A stretch of DNA of 64,000 bases. Source: Fodinicurvata fenggangensis DSM 21160. GTDB lineage: Bacteria > Pseudomonadota > Alphaproteobacteria > Kiloniellales > DSM-21159. The stretch covers positions 1 to 64,000 of the forward strand of contig NZ_JMLV01000004.1 in NCBI RefSeq assembly GCF_000686045.1, written 5' to 3'. The position numbers and the translations under genes are program-made. The first letter of the stretch is position 1, and every line of letters begins with the position of its first letter. The notes under the pieces were generated by a model, which ran no database searches, was not told the origin of the DNA, and was given only the letters and a program-made list of their open reading frames with translations. This document shows, one piece after another, positions 61,371 to 64,000 of this stretch.

Positions 61371-62559
61371 TGAGCGCCCTGCAGGACGGTCGTTCGCCCT
61401 GTTCGCCTATGGATTTCGACCTTTCTTTCTGGCTGCGGGCGTCTATGCCGTTGTGGCGTTGCTCGTCTGGTTGCATGCCTTGGCGGGGGGGAGTTGGCCG
61501 GCCGGCTTCATGTCGGCCATGGACTGGCACGCCCACGAGATGGTTTTCGGCTTTGCGGCCGCGGCCATGGCGGGTTTCATCCTGACGGCTGTGCCGAACT
61601 GGACGGGCGAAGGTGGATTCCGGGGTTGGCGCCTGATCGCATTGACGCTGGTCTGGCTGGCCGGACGCCTGGCGTTGAATCCCTATATGCCCCTGCCGTT
61701 GATCTGGGGAGCCGTTCTCGACCTGGCCTTCTTCCCCCTGCTGGTGCTGACGGTGCTGCCTGGACTGCTGCGCCTCAAAACCCGGCGCAACATGATCTTC
61801 CCCGTCCTATTGCTGGTTTTCTGGACGGGCAACCTGCTGTTCCATCTGGACCAGCTGGGCCTGCTGCAGGCCAGTGCTAGGACAGGCCTGTTCCTGGCCA
61901 TCAACGGACTGCTTGTGATCCTGGCCCTGCTGGGCGGACGGGTTATCCCCGCCTTTACGCGCAATTACCTGAAATCGCGCGGATTGTCCCTGGAGTTGGC
62001 AAGTCCGCGCTGGTTGGAGGTTTCCGCCATAGGGGCGCTTCTGGCCATGTTGTTGCTGGAAGTCTGGCAGGTGGAAAGCCTTGCAGCCGGTTATGCGGCC
62101 CTGCTGGCCGGACTCCTGAACGCTGCGCGGTTGCTCTGCTGGCAAGGCTGGCGCAGTTGGCGTGCGCCCATCGTATGGATTCTGCACGCTGGATTCCTCT
62201 GGTTGCCGGTGGGCCTGCTGCTGAAGGGTCTGTGGCTGGTCTGGGGGGTGCCCTTCGCCTCTTCCTGGTTGCATGCCATCACGATCGGCGCCTTTGCGAC
62301 CATGATCCTGGCGGTGATGACACGGGCGACTCTGGGTCATACCGGCTGGACCATCGTGGCCGGACCGCTGAGTGTGCTGTGCTACGGGCTGATCCTGCTG
62401 GCGGTGGTGCTTCGGGTTCTGCTGCCGGTGTTGCCGCCGGAGGTCTACCAGGCCGGGGTGATCCTTTCGGGTGGGGCCTGGGTCGGCGCTTTCAGCCTGT
62501 TCCTGCTGGCCTATGGGCCGATGCTTCTGCGCCCACGTGTGGACGGGCGGCCAGGCTGA
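61342..62559 (+). CDS. nnrS: NnrS family membrane protein
   Basis: The 405-residue protein has about 12 helices and the NnrS features: ALFAYGFRPFFLAAGVYAVVALLVWLHAL, DWHAHEMVFGFAAAAMAGFILTAVPNWTGEGGFRGWRL (His-Ala-His-Glu), VLLLVFWTGNLLFHLDQLGLL, LGGRVIPAFTRNYL and HAITIGAFATMILAVMTRATLGHTG. NnrS proteins are heme- and copper-containing membrane proteins that help against nitric oxide. ATG 61342 has AAAGAGGAGG upstream. It is coupled to nsrR. Confidence 0.92.
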   Translation: MANTTHASSDERPAGRSFALFAYGFRPFFLAAGVYAVVALLVWLHALAGGSWPAGFMSAMDWHAHEMVFGFAAAAMAGFILTAVPNWTGEGGFRGWRLIALTLVWLAGRLALNPYMPLPLIWGAVLDLAFFPLLVLTVLPGLLRLKTRRNMIFPVLLLVFWTGNLLFHLDQLGLLQASARTGLFLAINGLLVILALLGGRVIPAFTRNYLKSRGLSLELASPRWLEVSAIGALLAMLLLEVWQVESLAAGYAALLAGLLNAARLLCWQGWRSWRAPIVWILHAGFLWLPVGLLLKGLWLVWGVPFASSWLHAITIGAFATMILAVMTRATLGHTGWTIVAGPLSVLCYGLILLAVVLRVLLPVLPPEVYQAGVILSGGAWVGAFSLFLLAYGPMLLRPRVDGRPG

Positions 62560-62572
62560 GCGGCGCTCGTTC

Positions 62573-63361
62573 TCAGCTGTTGCCAGACAAGTCCTGCAGG
62601 CGGGGACAGTCCAGCAAGTCAACCCGGTAGGTCTCGCAAATCTCGATGACCTGCTCCTGGCGCAGGCGCGAGAAGCTGCGACTGACCGTTTCGAGGGTGA
62701 GGCCCAGGTAATCGGCGATGTCGCCGCGCGTCATGGGCAGGATGATGCAGTCTTCGTCATCTCCCTGCTGCAGTTGGCGCTGACGCACCTCCAGCAGGAA
62801 GGAGGCGACGCGTTCCAGTGCCGATTTCCGGCCCAACAGCAGCATCTGTTCCTGTGCGGCATCCAGTTCGCTGCAGGCCATCTCGTAAAGTTTTCGCTGC
62901 AGGCGTGGGTTGTCTTTGGACAGGGTCTCCAGGTCCTCCAGAGCGAAGTTGCAACAATCCGTGTCCGTAATGGCTTCTGCGCTGAAGACAAAGCGGTTGC
63001 GGCGTGTCAGTCCGATGAAATCCCCGGGAAAGAGGAAGCCCATGACCTGGCGTCGGCCATCATGAAGCAGGCGGCTGAGCCTGACGGTGCCACTGGTGAT
63101 GTTGCAGGCGAAGGTCATGGGGTCGCCTTCGCGAATCAGTGTGGCGCCAGCGGGTGTGCGATGCCGCCGCGTGATGCGGTCCAGGCGCGACAATTCGCTA
63201 TCGGCGAGTGCGTCACAGAGAGATAGAGAGCGGACATCGCAGCTATGGCAGTTATGAGCCGAACAGTTTGATCCCGCGGCTTGTGGAAAGGGCGCCGGGC
63301 TGTTCGTCCGTGCTCTCGAGGCGGCTTTCATCCGGGCCCGGTACAGGTCTGGTGCCGGCAT
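62573..63361 (-). CDS. FNR-type (Crp/Fnr family) oxygen-sensing regulator
   Basis: The 262-residue regulator has N-terminal cysteines in the order CHSCDVRSLSLC (C-x2-C-x7-C) plus a Cys in FACNITSG, the ligand set of FnrN-type [4Fe-4S] sensors, then a cNMP-like barrel (TPAGATLIREGDPMTF, VMGFLFPGDFIGLT) and a helix-turn-helix (TRGDIADYLGLTLETVSRSFSRLRQEQVIE). An alternative upstream ATG at 63451 would overlap a candidate NsrR element and adds a weak leader. It ends 13 bases from nnrS, convergent. It probably controls the denitrification-type genes to the right. Confidence 0.88.
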   Translation of the reverse strand: MPAPDLYRARMKAASRARTNSPAPFPQAAGSNCSAHNCHSCDVRSLSLCDALADSELSRLDRITRRHRTPAGATLIREGDPMTFACNITSGTVRLSRLLHDGRRQVMGFLFPGDFIGLTRRNRFVFSAEAITDTDCCNFALEDLETLSKDNPRLQRKLYEMACSELDAAQEQMLLLGRKSALERVASFLLEVRQRQLQQGDDEDCIILPMTRGDIADYLGLTLETVSRSFSRLRQEQVIEICETYRVDLLDCPRLQDLSGNS

Positions 63362-63431
63362 GACGACCCCTCCATGCAAAAACTGCAGGCTGTCCGGAAG
63401 CGTAGTGGAGAGGGCAAGTCCTGTCCATTGA

Positions 63432-63454
63432 AAGATGGATGCGGTATGCATCTA
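63432..63454. promoter_or_regulatory. NsrR-like element upstream of the FNR-type gene
   Basis: The 23-base element has AAGATGGAT in the left half and ATGCATCTA in the right, near the NsrR consensus in both halves. It is 71 bases upstream of the FNR-type start. It suggests control of the FNR-type gene or the narK-type gene by NsrR. Confidence 0.5.
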
Positions 63455-63485
63455 TAGTGCAAATGATTTTCAAGCGCATATTCTT

Positions 63486-63499
63486 CTGATCCAGATCAA
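63486..63499. promoter_or_regulatory. FNR/FixK-type box in the narK-type promoter
   Basis: CTGATCCAGATCAA matches TTGAT-N4-ATCAA in all but the first base. It is 70 bases upstream of the narK-type ATG at 63569, at a plausible activating position. It fits the FNR-type protein encoded next door. Confidence 0.65.
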
Positions 63500-63522
63500 T
63501 GCGTCCAACCGCTGCGGTTTTA

Positions 63523-63543
63523 TGATGTTTTGAAAATGCATCA
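63523..63543. promoter_or_regulatory. Third NsrR-like inverted repeat before narK
   Basis: TGATG at 63523-63527 and CATCA at 63539-63543 frame TTTTGAAAATG. Ends match the NsrR half-site pattern, with mismatches in the centre. It sits 26 bases before the narK-type start. Confidence 0.4.
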
Positions 63544-63568
63544 AAACTGCTGCAAGCAGAGGCCGCAG

Positions 63569-64000
63569 ATGACGACAACCACAGAAGAGGACAGGACGCC
63601 GCCTGGACAGACAACGGCCCTGGTCATGAGCACCACGGCCTTCACGGTCTGCTTTGCCGTCTGGACCATCTTCTCCATCATCGGAATCCAGATCCGCGAG
63701 GATCTGGGCCTGAACAGCACCGAGTTCGGCCTGTTGATCGGCACACCGATCCTGACAGGTTCGCTCTCGCGCCTCTTCCTGGGCATCTGGGCCGAGCAGT
63801 ACGGGGGACGGCGCGTGCTGGCCCTCGTCATGCTTGCGGCGGCCTTTGCCACTTGGGCGCTGACTTGGGCGGACAGCTATATAACCTATCTGATTGCGGC
63901 CCTTGGCGTGGGCTTGGCCGGCGGCAGTTTTGCCGTGGGCATCACCTATGTGTCCAAGTGGTATCCACGCGAACGACAGGGCACCGTGCTGGGGATCTTC
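63569..64000 (+). CDS. narK: NarK family nitrate/nitrite MFS transporter, N-terminal part (cut by window edge)
   Basis: The frame starts at ATG 63569 and stays open to the window end (144 codons). It has ALVMSTTAFTVCFAVWTIFSIIGIQIREDLGLN (first helix), TEFGLLIGTPILTGSLSRLFLGIWAEQYGGRRVLALVMLAAAFATWALTWADSY and ALGVGLAGGSFAVGITYVSKWYPRERQGTVLGI. The RxFLGxWAExxGxRRVL loop is NarK-type. The conserved helix-2 Arg expected to bind nitrate is in SRLFLG. It would move nitrate or nitrite. Control by FNR and NsrR is suggested by the boxes at 63486 and 63523. Confidence 0.82.
   Translation, partial: MTTTTEEDRTPPGQTTALVMSTTAFTVCFAVWTIFSIIGIQIREDLGLNSTEFGLLIGTPILTGSLSRLFLGIWAEQYGGRRVLALVMLAAAFATWALTWADSYITYLIAALGVGLAGGSFAVGITYVSKWYPRERQGTVLGIF

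Overview
The window is about 63% GC, densely coded and organised in short operons with many ATGA start/stop overlaps. It looks like chromosomal DNA of an alphaproteobacterium, probably a Rhodospirillales-type organism. The pointers are a DUF1022/ELM1-like protein, an FnrN-type regulator, Liv and Dpp importers with fused subunits, and many short palindromic repeats with CCTCA(T/C)CCTGAGG heads and CTCGAAGG tails. No rRNA, tRNA or CRISPR array was recognised. The genus cannot be fixed from the sequence.

Region 1 (1-23 kb) is a surface-glycan island. It opens with the tail of an IS5-type transposase. An operon of 2OG-Fe(II) oxygenase, sulfotransferase and methyltransferase follows, then a second 2OG oxygenase. 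Next come an ELM1-like protein, a methyltransferase and a GT-B-like protein. A trio of aldolase fusion, KdsB-type cytidylyltransferase and HAD phosphatase could make an unusual CMP-ulosonic acid. A nearly complete pseudaminic acid pathway follows (PseB, PseC, a NeuB-type synthase, PseF, a PseG-PseH fusion, PseI). It ends in a very AT-rich surface-carbohydrate gene joined to the 3' end of pseI. An ABC exporter and a group 1 glycosyltransferase close the island.

Region 2 (23-29 kb) is an accessory stretch rich in palindromic repeats. It carries a Fic protein, a GSU2403-type nucleotidyltransferase-fold protein, a lactonase-like metallo-beta-lactamase, an alpha/beta hydrolase and a ParDE pair.

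Region 3 (29-39.6 kb, all minus strand) is a catabolic and transport cluster. It holds an SDR, two 3-hydroxyisobutyrate-dehydrogenase-like enzymes, MmgE/PrpD, a branched-chain-amino-acid-type importer with a LivM-LivG fusion, two carboxymuconolactone-decarboxylase-like proteins and a GntR regulator. Similar ATTG/CAAT palindromes lie upstream of both transcription units. The substrate is unknown.

Region 4 (39.7-45.9 kb) holds small genes: SHOCT, ExoD, a DUF6152-like protein, a membrane protein cut by an in-frame TAG, a TumE/TumA toxin-antitoxin pair with a palindromic operator, a GDCCVxC protein, RidA, a cupin, DUF488, a quinone reductase and a divergent LysR regulator.

Region 5 (45.9-55.4 kb) couples a peptide-type ABC importer (SBP, two permeases, double ATPase) to an M20 deacylase and an N-carbamoyl-amino-acid hydrolase. 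A class II aldolase leads the operon and a GntR regulator is divergent to it.

Region 6 (55.6-64 kb) is a stress and nitrogen-oxide region. It has Hsp20, two NsrR-like Rrf2 regulators, a diguanylate cyclase, a globin-ferredoxin operon with two unknown membrane proteins, NnrS, an FNR-type regulator and the start of a NarK-type transporter. NsrR-like and FNR-like boxes lie in the divergent intergenic regions.
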